This document shows positions 25,790-37,700 of a DNA stretch of 64,000 nt, in pieces. The notes below the pieces were generated by a model. That model had not been told where the DNA came from, searched no databases, and worked only from the letters and a program-made list of their open reading frames with translations. The translations under genes and the position numbers were made by a program. The number at the start of each line of letters is the position of its first letter. The stretch's first letter is position 1. Source of the DNA: Kwoniella bestiolae CBS 10118 (lineage: Eukaryota; Basidiomycota; Tremellomycetes; Tremellales; Cryptococcaceae); contig NC_089242.1 in NCBI RefSeq assembly GCF_000512585.2, positions 1,798,001-1,862,000 on the forward strand, written 5' to 3'.

Positions 25790-28032
25790 ATGCCCCAGTA
25801 CATCCTCCGTATATCGCTTGATCATACATCCTTTAGGATTCCCTCCCTCCTCTCCGTATCGCAGGTTTTCAACTTCGCTATCCGGTTCATCTCCAAGGAC
25901 AAATACAGGGGTTTATTAGTGATTGAGCTGGAGAAGGAAGAAGATGTACACCATATACTAGCGAGGGATACTTTGGTACTGTAGGTCATGCCGCTAGTCC
26001 TTGCTCATCGAAATCAGAGTCCTAGCTGACGGGAAACAATAGATCAGCATGTGAGCTGTACGCTTCTGGAGATACGTATGAAGAGCTGCACGAGCAGATG
26101 AAAGGGAATCTCAAAGTGTTGGAACCATATTTACACTCGAGTTTCAAATTCACATTGGAAGGGGCGAATCATAGAGTGTTGGACAAGAGAGTAACGTGAG
26201 TTTTACCTGTTTCCCTTCGCTTTTGCCGTGTTCAGTCCACTGAAGAATCGACTTGGCCCTATGGTCGTACAGAGAAACTGTAGAAAGTTTCGCATATACC
26301 GAGCTGAAAGGGAAGATCCAGATGAAGGATCCCGAAGAAGAATTTGTGATATTCGAAGATTGTAAGTCCAGCTATATTCACCTTTCCAACCTCTTTTCAG
26401 TGATGTCAACTGACACAGAGATACCATAGATGACTGGGAAGTTGCCCATACGGTAGAAGCGAGAATTAAGAGAGATGGCAAATTCAGACATGTCTATTTC
26501 GGACGACGAGTCGGTTTCGGGAAAGCTAGATTGTTGCCTACTGTACATGATGTGAAAGCTCGGGCGTACTATGGGAATACTTCGATGGATTCACATATGG
26601 GATTTTTAATGGCTGGTCAGGCGTTGGTGAGTTGGCTTAAATTACTGCATACACTATTTACAGTGTACTGACAGAAATGTGTTATGTGGTTCTGAAGCCC
26701 GCACCTGGTAAGATCATCTACGATCCATTCGTAGGCACCGGATCCATGCTTTACGCTTCTGCTCATTGGGGAGCTTATGTTATGGGGAGTGACATTGACG
26801 GTAGACAGATACGAGGGAAAGGTGAGTAATGCATCCGTAGCACCGTCCAATCTGAACAATAGCGAGGTATATTGGAGATTGATCAGCTGATATCTCCCTC
26901 GTCTGTTGATCTTCTAGCGAAAGGGAAAGAAGTGAAACCTGGTATTCTCCGTGCAGCAGCTCAGTACGGTACCGAAGACTTGTTTCTAGATTGTTTGACA
27001 TACGATGTGACGAAGAGTCCTATACGGAGAGGTGGATGGGTAGATGCTATCATAACAGATCCGCCATGTGAGTATCACTCGTCAGCTCAATGGCTGCAAC
27101 TTGGGATAGACCTTGAGCTGACCTCAATTTGTAGACGGTGTGAGAGCAGGAGCCAAGCGATTAGGTCGAAAAGAAGGTGGAAGACCCCTAAGAGACGAGC
27201 CATACATGTTCCCGGATGGAACGTATTCGCATTTGTGAGTTTGGCCACAACACTTGGTTTTAAACGGTAATATCATCGGCTCTCTTGATCGTACTGATCC
27301 CTATAATATGTGTATAGAATGCCAGGCTACCTACCGCCCTCTCGACCATACGAACTTGCCAATCTCACCAAAGACTTGGTCCAACTAGCAAGATGGCTGT
27401 TGGTCCCAGGAGGTAGATTGGTATTCTTCTTGCCTACCGTTACTGAAGATTATCAAGAAGTAGACGTTCCCGTGGTGGAAGGGATGAGGGAGCTGAAGGT
27501 TGGTGAAGGGAGTGTACAAGATTTCGGTAAATGGGGAAGAAGGGTGAGTAAGGACTGTTTCAATAGCTCAAGGCTATAACGGCAAAGATGTCTGGCTAAG
27601 ATGAGACTCCATTAAACCTCCATTAAACTGTAGTTGATAACGATGGAGAAGACTGCTCAAGACGATGGACCGCCCCCTACATTTGAGGATCACGAGGAGT
27701 TTGATATTAGGAATCAACCGGATCATCTACCTGGACATCATGGATTTAGGGATAGAGTAGGTCTTTGTCATATGATATATTTCCCGAAAATCGTCAATTT
27801 GTACTGATTTGATGGGATGGGGATAGTATGCGACCGGATTCTCATCGAGGAAGAAGAGCGAGAACGCATCTCCAGCGGGCACACCACCAGTACTGGAACC
27901 CGTCGTGTCATTGGGGTCGGGAGACAAGGTATAATTGATATCTGATGCATCAAGTTACACAAAAACGAATGTCCGTTTACATGATCACACATACAGGCTC
28001 CGAATCCAGTGCTGGAGGCGGGAAAGTCCTAA
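25790..28032 (+). CDS. TRM11: tRNA (guanine-10-N2)-methyltransferase catalytic subunit Trm11
   Basis: Eleven exons give 496 residues. With Trm112, Trm11 makes m2G at position 10 of cytosolic tRNAs. The N-terminal part is the THUMP-like RNA-binding region (ISLDHTSFRIPSL). The SAM-binding methyltransferase fold shows YDPFVGTGSMLYASAHWGAYVMGSDID, and the catalytic motif DPPYGVRAGAKRLG follows. The end (about residues 445-496) is variable and charged. Intron 26822-26917 is the longest (96 nt); an alternative acceptor at 26862 would introduce a stop. The final exon (27997-28032) overlaps the last coding exon of the small gene on the opposite strand. Confidence 0.93.
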
Positions 28033-28628
28033 GCGGTTGTACAGAGACCATCCTTGCATGAATGGGTACGAGTACACCGTCGGGGAACTAAAGGGTGATC
28101 AGGTTATCAGCTTCAATCACTATTCACTAGTGCATGAGTTATGAGAACTTCTTCTTCAAGCATGTCTACCGGATATATCAGTTCAAACTTACCATCGTAC
28201 CAGGAGGGAAGTATGCTCCCCATTTCAGTACTGTGTGGCTAATATAGATCACCAATCAGATCAATGGTTAATACTGTACTGTACAAAAGGCTACGAGTAC
28301 TAGACATGGGAGATGTGAGACTCACTTTGGTAAAGCTGCACCTAATGAAAACATCGATCCAGCAGGAACGACAAATTCAGTTACCGTCTTCCCCTCCTTC
28401 GTTATATTATCTATCGTCGTACTTGGTCCCTACGTCGTTGTCTCAGCACCGACACTCCGATCCAGGTGGTAGGTGGTAGATCAATGATTAATGCAACCCC
28501 CACCAACCACTCACAAATTCAGGTTTGGGCCAGACGGTCTCTACGTCCAATGAGCCGGGTCCCTTCTGGTTGGCTGCTTTGGTTTTGAGGATATTCACCT
28601 CGGAAGGCATTTGAGGGGCTTTTGACAT
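27977..28628 (-). CDS. Small unknown protein overlapping TRM11 tail to tail
   Basis: Four exons (28628-28515, 28429-28326, 28238-28193, 28087-27977) give 124 residues with matching phases and GT-AG borders. The protein starts MSKAPQMPSEVNILKTK, has a Thr/Lys-rich middle, and then a hydrophobic Pro/Gly-rich segment (FVVPAGSMFSLGAALPN, KWGAYFPPG, GVLVPIHARM). There is no signal peptide or clear membrane span, and I do not recognise a family. Its final exon covers the whole last coding exon of TRM11 on the other strand. The consistent frame over three introns argues that it is real. Confidence 0.55.
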
Positions 28629-29034
28629 CTTGAATGAGTATTTGCCTAGATGAAAGGCTCGGTTGGCTATTCAGTGGTATATGAATCTACTTTACTACTT
28701 GTATTTCGATAGGTGCTCTGATCATTCACTGAACTGAACTGGAGAGAAATCAAGCTTACGGGCCGGTTTTCAGTCATCTGGTGTGTAGCAAAACAGCGAG
28801 TTGTGCAGGTCAATTTGTCATTTTCGCACCTTTCATCATTTCACCCTTAGTAAGTAGATGAAAGGATGGTAGTCAGTAAGGATCAACATCTAAATCAAAC
28901 ATTAAAACTCGAAGTCTAATATCCAGGATAGGACACTGCGCTTTCATGTTTCGTTTCGTTCTGCATGATATCGGAATAATCATTTACAACTCTGAGATTG
29001 TATCATAACGGCTTACTTCTTTACCAACCTCACT
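28629..29034. other. Intergenic: promoter of the small gene and 3' end of the HAD gene
   Basis: Two leftward genes flank this stretch. It is AT-rich, and I see no coding sequence. Confidence 0.5.
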
Positions 29035-30432
29035 TTATGACTTGTCTTTTACGATGGCATCTGCGAATTCCATCATACTCCCAAATTGATAATCCGGAAT
29101 AATATCCTTATAAGCCGAGACACCCATGAAGGCTCTCTCTCGGTCGATCCAAGCTGATTTGAGGTCTTTCTTGTGGCCGCTGCATCCAACAGAATACAAT
29201 GTATATCAGCTGAAAAGTACTTGCTCATGGCCATACGGACTTATTGGCCAAGGGTGAAAAAAAGAACTCACGGTTGAATATCATGGAACTTTGAATTGGC
29301 AACGATCAAGATATCCTCTTTCTCCAAGTTGAAGTCTTTCTTGATGTTCTCGATGGCGTAGTCGAAGTTTCTCAAGGAGGGTTTGTATGATCCGACTGAA
29401 CAGTGAGAGAAGCCACAGGTGCAGCTGATTAGCTGGAGCCTGTCTTGATGATAGCGGAACCACCAGGATAAGGACGAGACCGAATGAAGACTTTACCCCC
29501 GAAAGATGGCATCACAACACAGGATATGAGGCGAGATGTCCGTCAAGACAGGAGCTTCACTCACTCTTCTCGGCAGTGTAGATGGCGTCGAACGTGAATC
29601 CCTTCTCCAATTTCTGTTTTGAACTATGTGTTTCCCGAGTAACATCAGCGAGAAGCGTGAGGTATATAAAACAAAGGGATGAGTAGGGAGGAGGGAGGAA
29701 CCACTTGCTCACCCATCGAAACTCTTGTTATCCACATTCGACAGGATGACCAACTTCATTCCCGCATCTGAAAGCTTCTTCAACGCCTCTGCTGAATCTG
29801 GGAAAGCGGGCCATGAAGGAATGGAATTCCCGAATGCCTTGGCTTGTGCTGGGTATGCGAGCTTGATCAACAGTGTATCCTCTTGAAGCTGAGCTGTGGA
29901 AGGTGGGACCCACCATCATCGGATTTGAGAGACAGCTTCTCAGCAGTCTCGGCGTATACTTTGGCGAGTCTATATTATTGGAAGCGTATAAGCCATCTAC
30001 CAATCCAAGATCTGATAACGGAGCGTGACGTGCGCATCACTCACAGCTCGGAGTATAGCATCTTAGGAGTTTCAGCTTGGATCCTATTCTCAATGGGGCC
30101 CAGCACCTCAAACAGCTTTTCTCTGTTAGGGGCAGAGGGCTGAGAGAGAAGGGGCTGGAGGTTCTCTAACATCCCTGTCTCCCAATCCTACAATGTCCAA
30201 GACTGGGTATCAGCTCTACAGCACGTAATGAGAGGAGGGACTGTCCGACTTGACTCACGATGAGAGTCTATATGTGGGACGATCACACTACATTAGCTCT
30301 GCCATTGTGTCACAGAGTACAAGCACCACCTACACCATAGCAGTCGAACAACAAGACTCTACGGTATCATTAGCAGGTTTCTCAGATAGCGCATGAATCT
30401 GGCCGGACTCACTTGTAGGGGGCGAGCGACAT
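29035..30432 (-). CDS. HAD-superfamily hydrolase (haloacid dehalogenase-like)
   Basis: Nine exons give 236 residues. HAD motif I is LLFDCYGTLIDWE (nucleophile Asp; the second Asp of DxD is replaced by Tyr, as in type II haloacid dehalogenases). Motif II is VILSNVD, motif III the Lys in YTAEKIGSYKP, and motif IV has the late acidic residues in [20 protein letters not shown]. Such enzymes hydrolyse phosphate esters or C-halogen bonds; the natural substrate cannot be told from sequence. A 9-nt exon (30267-30259, ACT CTC ATC) encodes Thr-Leu-Ile of motif I and is needed to keep the motif whole. No signal peptide, so probably cytosolic. Confidence 0.85.
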
Positions 30433-31635
30433 GTTGACTTATCACGTATATCGTTGTTTACAGAGGTCTGCTTGACAGATAGTGGATGAGTTACACGTAT
30501 ACATGAATGATGCTGAAGGTGAGGTGTATTCCATGACATGCGGCTGGACTGCTCACGAGTACACGTCCCGACGCTTATCGATGATCCGATTAGAATGCCC
30601 GCGGGATTCGCTCGCACTAACACAACTCGGTCAAGATCCGGTCCGGAGATAACGATTGGATCCAGAGTTAACTCTTCGGAAACACTGGTCCACATACACA
30701 TCACTGGATCTCTCTGCGATAACAGTCCTTCTAAACTGGCTGGTATCGTTGACATCCTGTCTAATAAAGAATACATCCTCCCGCAGCACTCGTCTGCTGT
30801 ATAGCCCTCGTCCCCTCTGTTCAGTCATGCAGCGAGGTGGTCAGTCCGTGCAAAGCGTACACAATCATGTAGGGCAGCTCCCTTAGTCCGCTGTAAATCT
30901 TCCTGGGACTTTCAGAAGCATACAAGAACGATTAAGAACCCCCTCTCGACACTGGTGGTCTTGTTCAAGCTCCCGCCAGATCTGACAACCAGTCAAAGGG
31001 GACAGTGTAGCATGTTCAATAGCGAAACGGCGGCCGTAGACAAAAGTATGGATCTGTTAGCTCAAATGGTGATTAGCGTGATGTGACCACAGCAATAGTG
31101 TTGTATTCGATGCGTATTTGGTGGTGGAACAACTTCTCACGATTCTGAAACACCTCTGATCGGTATTATTTAACATATCCCTATGGATCCTGAGGGTTTG
31201 TGTTGCATCAAGCAATCAATATCATCATGCATAAGTCACGTCTCTTGATCACGCATCCTGCGATCAGAGCACACAGCACCCCACTCGGTACTCTGATGTG
31301 TGATGAATCAGTGCTCGTAGTGGCACACAACAAGTATTGACAGAACTATGCATATGACGCCTTGTATATAGTGAGCTCTGAGTATAGCAGGTGAGAAGAC
31401 TCAGGTTGGTGTATCGCCCCCATGAACCGTTCCATGACTTTCGGTGGTGTTCGTACGTACTGCAAGCTATTGCTCTTTGGTCTGAGCAGACTCCCGAACG
31501 GCAGTACAGTAACAACAAGATTCAGATTGATGGTCATCAAAGCAGGACGAGTGAGAGGGGGATGACATGTGGGCCAACCACCCATCCAGCCCTTTCCTAT
31601 GCTCTCTCGGATCGTTATTCTAAGTCTGCGCTCGA
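30433..31635. other. Gene-poor stretch left of the transposon
   Basis: About 1.2 kb with only short overlapping open frames on both strands, no clear intron pattern and no motif I can name. It may be promoter of the HAD gene plus decayed sequence. Confidence 0.4.
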
Positions 31636-31769
31636 TTATCCGAAGATCAACGAACGAACATCGTTGAAAGTCTGAAACTCGCCATTCTGGTCGATCTTCC
31701 ACGCTTGGATGGATTTGATACCTCTGACGAAGTCCTGTGAGGCTCCTGAGAGATCTTTGACGTACATCA
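31636..31769 (-). pseudogene. Possible 3' piece of a host gene cut by the transposon
   Basis: Directly outside the left end of the element, the minus strand is open as MMYVKDLSGASQDFVRGIKS through WKIDQNGEFQTFNDVRSLIFG and then a stop. The composition looks like a normal protein C-terminus. Its partner would be the open frame right of the element (33619-33879). I do not recognise the protein, and the junction between the halves is not resolved. Confidence 0.3.
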
Positions 31770-31771
31770 TA

Positions 31772-31811
31772 CTCAGATCAATGTGGCACTCGGACCGACC
31801 CCCTTCTCGGA
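31772..31811. repeat. Left terminal inverted repeat of the pogo-like element
   Basis: Forty bases, inverted relative to 33541-33580 with seven mismatches. The inner ten positions and the outer seven are identical between the ends. Confidence 0.85.
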
Positions 31812-31838
31812 CATGTCGGGAGATGCATATATGATGTA

Positions 31839-33482
31839 CTATTCACTCAATTCCTCAAGTTCCATGCAAGCTGCAGACACCAAACCTCGTACAGTCGTAG
31901 ATGTACCCCTTCTTGACTTGTCCCCAGCTTCAGAAGCATGTCTCTTCTTTTTAGGACGATTTTTTAGCTTTGACTTCTCCATAGCCTCCCTTTCTCTCTC
32001 CTTCCTTTCAGCAAGCTCTGTAGCATGTGTTTCTTGGTACTTCTGATCAAAGAGCTGGCCTCTAGGATACCTCGTTTGCTTCTTACTACCCCTAGCCTCT
32101 TTGTCTAAGTCTTCAGCCGCTTTCCTCTTGTTCAATTCAACTTCTACCAGCACCTTTTCAGCAGCAACTTTTTCCAGCGCTTTTTGAGTCTTGAAGAAGG
32201 CGGTTCTGGCATCAACCTCTCCCCTTCTAACACTCCTATCTAGTGCTTGAAGCGCTCTAGAGTCTTCAGGTGTTTCTGGGCCATTCACTTCGAGTTGGAG
32301 GGGAGGTGTGGGTTGTCTTCCAATCATTATAGTCTTGTTGAGAGGGAAGAGTCCTGTCTTGGCCCAGGCGGATCTAATTCTTCTTGAACTCGCAGTATCT
32401 CTCCATGACCTTTGAAGGAAGCGATAGAAGTGAGCTTTAGCCAGCCTTGTAGCCTGTGAATTGATCTGATGATCATAGACTAGCTGACTGTAGCTGCGCT
32501 TCAGGTGGAAGAAGAAGTCAACATCTAAAGGCTGGAGGATGGCGGTCAAATGGGCAGGTAGGATCATACACACTATGTTCTTGTCCCAGCAAGCTTCTAA
32601 GAAGTCAACTCGAATGTGTGTGTCCAGCCCATCAAGAAACAGTAGCCTTCTACCTCCTCCAGCTCTGTCCCTGGTGTATGGGTCGAAGCAATCCTCTAGC
32701 CATCTCATCATCAGATAGGAATTGATATAGCCACTCTTTGAGACCGCTCCCATCATCTTTGGTTCGCTATCCCTTGGTGTCGTCCATTCCTCGATGAAGT
32801 GTTGACCAGGATAGATGAGATATGGAGGGACGGGTGAATCAGAGGTGGAGATCGCTGCGACAACAGTGATGTGTGTATCTTTGGGCAAAGTCCCTTTGCT
32901 TTTGCTTGTAGTATGTTTAGGAGTGACTCCTCTTTCATTAAATTCATTGGAGAGGGTGAAACCGGTCTCATCCATGTTGTATAGGTTGTGGGAAGGGTGG
33001 AAATGGTCATCATATACCGATTTGACCTGTCTCAGGTCAGTGTTCACTCGATCTGATCAGTCAAAGGATGAAACAACACTCACTAGTCCATGAAATGCTG
33101 CCCTATTTGATGGTGTATCCGCTTCTAGCCTAGCAATCTCTTGAAATCGAAAGAACTTCGAAGAGATATCATCATTATGCCGTCTAATAAAGGTGCTAGG
33201 CCAGTTCTTCCCGACCGGCTCATCTGTAAATCTATTTGCTAATTCCCTCATGTGTCGTGGCGCTAAAAACGTTCCTCTCCTTGCAAACTCATTGATTGTT
33301 CCAACTAGAGCAGCCTCTTGTTGAAGAGAGAGGTTGCGAGTGGTGTTGACACCCCTAGCAGAGTGGGTACCACTGAGGTGATCAAAGAAGGTCGATTTTG
33401 GAACTGTGAACCGCTTCAAAACGTCCTTTACATGCACTGAGGGATGCTGTTTATGATAGGCTACTGCTTTGTCGACATTCAT
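31839..33482 (-). CDS. DDE transposase, pogo/Fot1 type (DD35D)
   Basis: Two exons (33482-33084 and 33026-31839) joined by a 57-nt GTGAGT...CAG intron give 528 residues with no internal stop. The N-terminus has a helix-turn-helix (VKDVLKRFTVPKSTFFDHL) and a CENP-B/Tc5-type DNA-binding segment (ELANRFTDEPVGKNWPSTFI). The catalytic DDE_1 domain shows YNMDETG, then LFLDGLDTH, then LQPLDVDFF. The second and third Asp are 35 residues apart. The C-terminal 120 residues are a charged coiled coil ending in a basic KNRPKKKRH patch, a likely nuclear signal. A longer in-frame ATG at 33590 lies outside the terminal repeat, so I take 33482. All key residues are present, so the element could be autonomous. 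Confidence 0.9.
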
Positions 33483-33540
33483 TATGTGAAAAGATGCAAA
33501 AGATGTGATACAAGGTGAGAATGAATGAATTGAATTGAAG

Positions 33541-33580
33541 TCCGAGAAGGGCGTGAGTCCGAGTGGCGCGTTCATCTGAG
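33541..33580. repeat. Right terminal inverted repeat of the pogo-like element
   Basis: Forty bases ending ...TTCATCTGAG just before the flanking TA. It is the inverted partner of 31772-31811. Confidence 0.85.
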
Positions 33581-33618
33581 TACTGTCCAACGAGGTAGTG
33601 CCAGGCTAAGCAAGCGTT

Positions 33619-33879
33619 TCAAACACGTTGACTTGCGGTTCGGGTGACCACGGCTCTGGCGTTCTCAGCACGTTGCGCTATGAAGCCACACCTGGCAAGT
33701 TGGGGTGCACCTTCCTTCGAGAAGATTGCTGTCTTCCCATTCGAGAGAGTGGCTCGGAATACTTGTTCATCAGGGAAATGAAAGGACTTGCAACCTTGCT
33801 CGCCCTCTGCGACTAAAGAAGTTTCTGAAGGTCTGATCAAGATGTATCGTGAAGGGAAAGACGGATTCGACGTGGTCAT
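33619..33879 (-). pseudogene. Possible 5' piece of a host gene cut by the transposon
   Basis: An 86-codon open frame on the same strand as the fragment on the other side of the element begins MTTSNPSFPSRYILIRPSE and contains FHFPDEQVFRATLSNGKTAIF. It ends just short of the insertion. The only acceptor seen would need a 27-nt intron to connect to the left fragment, which is too short, so the original structure is unclear. No family recognised. Confidence 0.3.
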
Positions 33880-34722
33880 CTTTAAATACCGTTAGTCGAG
33901 TAATGCCAATATGGTGCAGATAATAACGCTAAATTCGTGGAGTGGCGAAACATTGTATATTCCTATACTTGCAGAACTATCATATACAGTATCTATTATC
34001 TCACTTATACAGCTCTCGCCCTTCGGTAGAGCTGAGGGCTGTTCTCTTTATGACGTATCAGGCATTCACCCTTTGTGGTGCGTCATCCTACCTTTCATTT
34101 TCCGAAGTCGAAGCCTTTCTGAACGTTCCAGAGTTCAAGGTGCCACTCGAGCCCTTGCGCCCGGAACATAGCTCAAGGACACGATCTATGTCCGGATTCC
34201 ACACGGGTCATGTTGTGAGATGCCAGCAACGGCATCTGCAGTGGTCCAGACTTTTCTCATCACCCCTTATCATGATACAGTACGTATGAATACTGAATTG
34301 GCCTGGATCCAACTGTTCTCGAAATCGGAAATGGAGAACCAGAAACCCAGAAAGCAATCAAATGCACATAAAGTATACTAAGCAATTTCCGTGCTATCCC
34401 TTGGTCACATAGAATACCTCACATGATATACACCAAGCATGCTGTAATCCATATATACAGATTCATCAATACTGTGTGACTACAAGATTATCAACTCAAT
34501 CCACATTCCACACTCGCAAGCAGGAAACTATCTGTGTAAACTAACCATAAAGAGACGAAGCGAAAGGAGAGACGATAAAATAAAACTTCATGTATCGATT
34601 TAAAAGCGAAAAAGATAGTCCATTGATTCGATCACTAGGTCAAATTGACCAGCTAAAATACACAAAATATTGTCTGAAAGCACCTTTCATCCCTGATCCG
34701 AGGACTGAAGATACAACCATCA
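33880..34722. other. Gene-poor stretch right of the transposon
   Basis: About 840 bases. Part is 3' sequence of BUD4 (AT-rich, about 34290-34722). Around 34075-34170 both strands stay open for about 35 codons, possibly decayed coding sequence. Nothing I can name. Confidence 0.4.
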
Positions 34723-37700
34723 TCACCTGGTCTTACTGGCTGCACCCAGTGGCATAGATACAGGTCTCCCATTTCCCGTTCCCGAAGCCTGTCTCCTAGC
34801 GTCTTTGGCCAAACTTGAGCTCGAGGCTGTCCTTTTGGCTGCTCGCTCACGTTGTCGCGTAGCCAATAATTCCGCCCAGAGGGGGTTGGAAGGGATCTTC
34901 CCAATCAGACCTTCGAGAGTTTGCATCCTGTAGTCGGGACATGGTGTTTATCAGTATTATGTCTTTCACACTCTGAGCGGCAATGTGGATAGACTTTGGG
35001 TTGTAGCGGGACAATATGAAATGAAAAACCGTAGACTCACCAAACCTCCTTAGAATTATCATTATCAGCCGCAAAACTAATCCCTTCCCCATCCTTAAAC
35101 TCCAACATGAAGCTCCTAGGCCTCGTGCTCAACCCTTCATCAGAAGATCTCGGCCTCATCGTCATCCTAGATTTGGGTGTCCCGTTATCCTGGGCGTTCA
35201 GATCAATCACAGAAACAGCTTGACGAAGATCAATCTTTGTTACTTCTTTCTTGGTCACTTCATTAATGGCTACGAGGTTACCTCCGATAAGTTTGAATAA
35301 TCTTCGTTTGGGCATCTGCAGAAGTTCAATTATGTCATATCAGCACCAGCTCACCTACGTACGTAACAGTGAAGGGGAGTGAGGATGTATATGAGAAGAG
35401 AAGAGATAGAAAGAGGTGGGAAATACTCACCGTACAGTCCCCTCCTTCCTGTGTCAAAACACCCTCATGATACTCATGTTCATGCCACGCATGATGTCTC
35501 ATCCCCCTCAGCGCCTCATCAATACACTGCGGTAGCTCATCACCCTTTAATCCAGGTATGGGCGGTAATCTGAAGATCTGCAATGTGATCTTGCCCAATT
35601 GTTTCCTACTTTGCCCATTTGATCCGCTCGATCCAGCAGTAGAGCTACTCATTGGTGTGGAGGGCACTTGAGCTTCTCTCGATCGATCAGGCTCCCCTTT
35701 GAACATTGCGAACATGGGGTATCTAATCTCCAGCACCCTAGATTCACAATTCTTAGCTATGGGTTTGAAAGCTATATGAGTCTTGGCGATAGTTGATCCA
35801 GAAGGTGATGAAAGGTATTTGACAATGTTGTCTATTGGTTTAGAAGTGGATGCATTGGTAGGAGCGGAGGTAGGTAGGATAGGTTGAGGTGTAGTAGATC
35901 TAGGATCCTTGGAAGCCTTAGGTTTTCTGGGAGAGGCGAACAGTGATCTGAATCCGCCCGATTTGTGCGATGGCGAGGAAGGTGTTTGAGGTCGCTTGAC
36001 AGCGGGGATAGGTTGGGGTATCTCGGGTTTCTGATGTAACATCTTCAAGATATGGGGGTCTCGTCGAATATCCAGACTTAGCGAGAATTCAAAGTTGGGT
36101 TGCTCCACTCTGCACACGGTCGTCAGTGAGCATCAATCTCTTTGATATGTGGAATTGATCACTTACAGTGAAAACTCCTGGTTGACCTTCGCACCTTCGC
36201 CCAAAACACTATAAGGCGTTCTGATATAATCTATACCGTTATCCAAAGTGATGCAGAAGTATGTCGGTTGATCAGGTAAGGGGATTTGAAGTCCTTCGAT
36301 ACCTAATACTTTCACAAAGATCGTTCCAGAGGCTTTACCGGAGGTAGACTCCCTAGCTCTCATAGCCCTGATCTCGGCGGCGTGTTCATTCTGCAATGCA
36401 TCAAACCAATTAGCATTGCCGCAACTCCATCATCCCATGGTATGAATCAGTGCTCAACTTACCATATCAGAAGGTCTTCTAAGTTGTTTCCAAGCTTTAC
36501 CCTGATCAATATCCCCCGCCTTATTATGTCTGATCTTGTCATGATAAGAAGCTCGAACCACCGCTTTCTCACGAACTTTGTATCCTCTCTATTCCAACAG
36601 ATCAGCTGATCATCCCTTGACATCGGGTAAGCTGTGAAACACAAATACTCACGTCCATCTGTGTAATCTCTTCTCTGAACGCATCAAGTATAGATTGTTG
36701 ATCGTCATCTATACCCAACGTTAATCGGGGATTACCACCTGTGTTCTTCCTTCTGAATTGTTTAGCCTGTTCATCATCAGACGAGTCAGCAAACAGACAT
36801 ACAACGGAGTGTGGACCAGCTCACCTGTTCAGCCTCCTTATCCACATCGCCCATACTTAGACTTCTCCTACTTCTCCTACTTCCCGTACTAACTCCACTA
36901 ACATTCCTATCCCGCCGCTTAGCGATAATAGCATTCTCTCTTCCCTTCATACCCTCTCCACTGGGAGAAGGAGATCTACCCCTCTCTTTCGATGACCCAA
37001 CATCGGCGGGAGGTAATAATCCTTCTTGTTTATTAGGGTTGGGATATGGGTTCTTAAGTATACTTATGGGTCTACCAGCGTTGGGAGGTGGCATCTCAGC
37101 TGCGATACTTCCGCTGACTTCCCTTTGTATACTCGCTTGACTCCCCTCGTGGGACGAAGGTAATGACGAAGCCAACTTGTCTAAAGCGGATTTAGGTTCG
37201 TTGAGTATCCCGTCTTTCTCATTTTGCTTCAATACCTCATGAGCGGACTGAGTCTGAGATCTAGGTCTCATCGTTGGTCTATTCTCATTCACCTTGGAAT
37301 TGGCATTATCGGTTGTGTGAGCTTTAGTCATCTTAGGTGCCAATTCTTCAGCTTGAGAGGCGGAAGGCGTCATAGCTGGAGACTCATTCGGAGGGGGCGG
37401 CGGTAAATCCTTATCTACTCCCGACGTCCTTCTTTGACGAAGAGGAATGTCGGGAATGACAAACGATACAGGAAGGGATTTTGAGAGATCACCTGAGCTT
37501 GCAGGCCGTCTTGACAAACTTCCATCTGCAATTCGCTGGTTGATGGTCTCCCTAATCATTTCTCTGGAAATCCGTTGTCTGACTCGAGTGGTAGTGGAAT
37601 CTTGCGATTCGTTGCTTGATGGACTACCAAAGTCATTCTTTAGGGAACTACCAGATCCAGAGGTAGGAAGTTTACCTTGATTGTTGGAAGTAGGGAGTTT

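Larger units (their letters stand above)
31772..33580 (-). mobile_element. Pogo/Fot1-like DNA transposon, complete, 1809 bp
   Basis: The two ends are inverted repeats of about 40 bp. The left end begins CTCAGATCAATG and the reverse complement of the right end begins CTCAGATGAACG; I count 33 of 40 matching positions, both ending in CCTTCTCGGA. The element is flanked by TA on both sides (31770-31771 and 33581-33582), the target duplication of the Tc1/mariner superfamily. Inside is one transposase gene on the minus strand that fills the element. This is one of very few gene-poor spots in the window. Confidence 0.88.

Noticed and set aside
30330..30886. Overlapping frames on both strands upstream of the HAD gene
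   Set aside because: Neither looks like protein, and one overlaps the first HAD exons.
33483..33590. Longer transposase start at 33590
   Set aside because: It lies outside the terminal repeat and the TA site, so it is not part of the element; 33482 is inside.
33594..33620. 27-nt intron joining the two possible host-gene halves
   Set aside because: Too short to splice and the donor is poor; I kept the halves as separate fragments.
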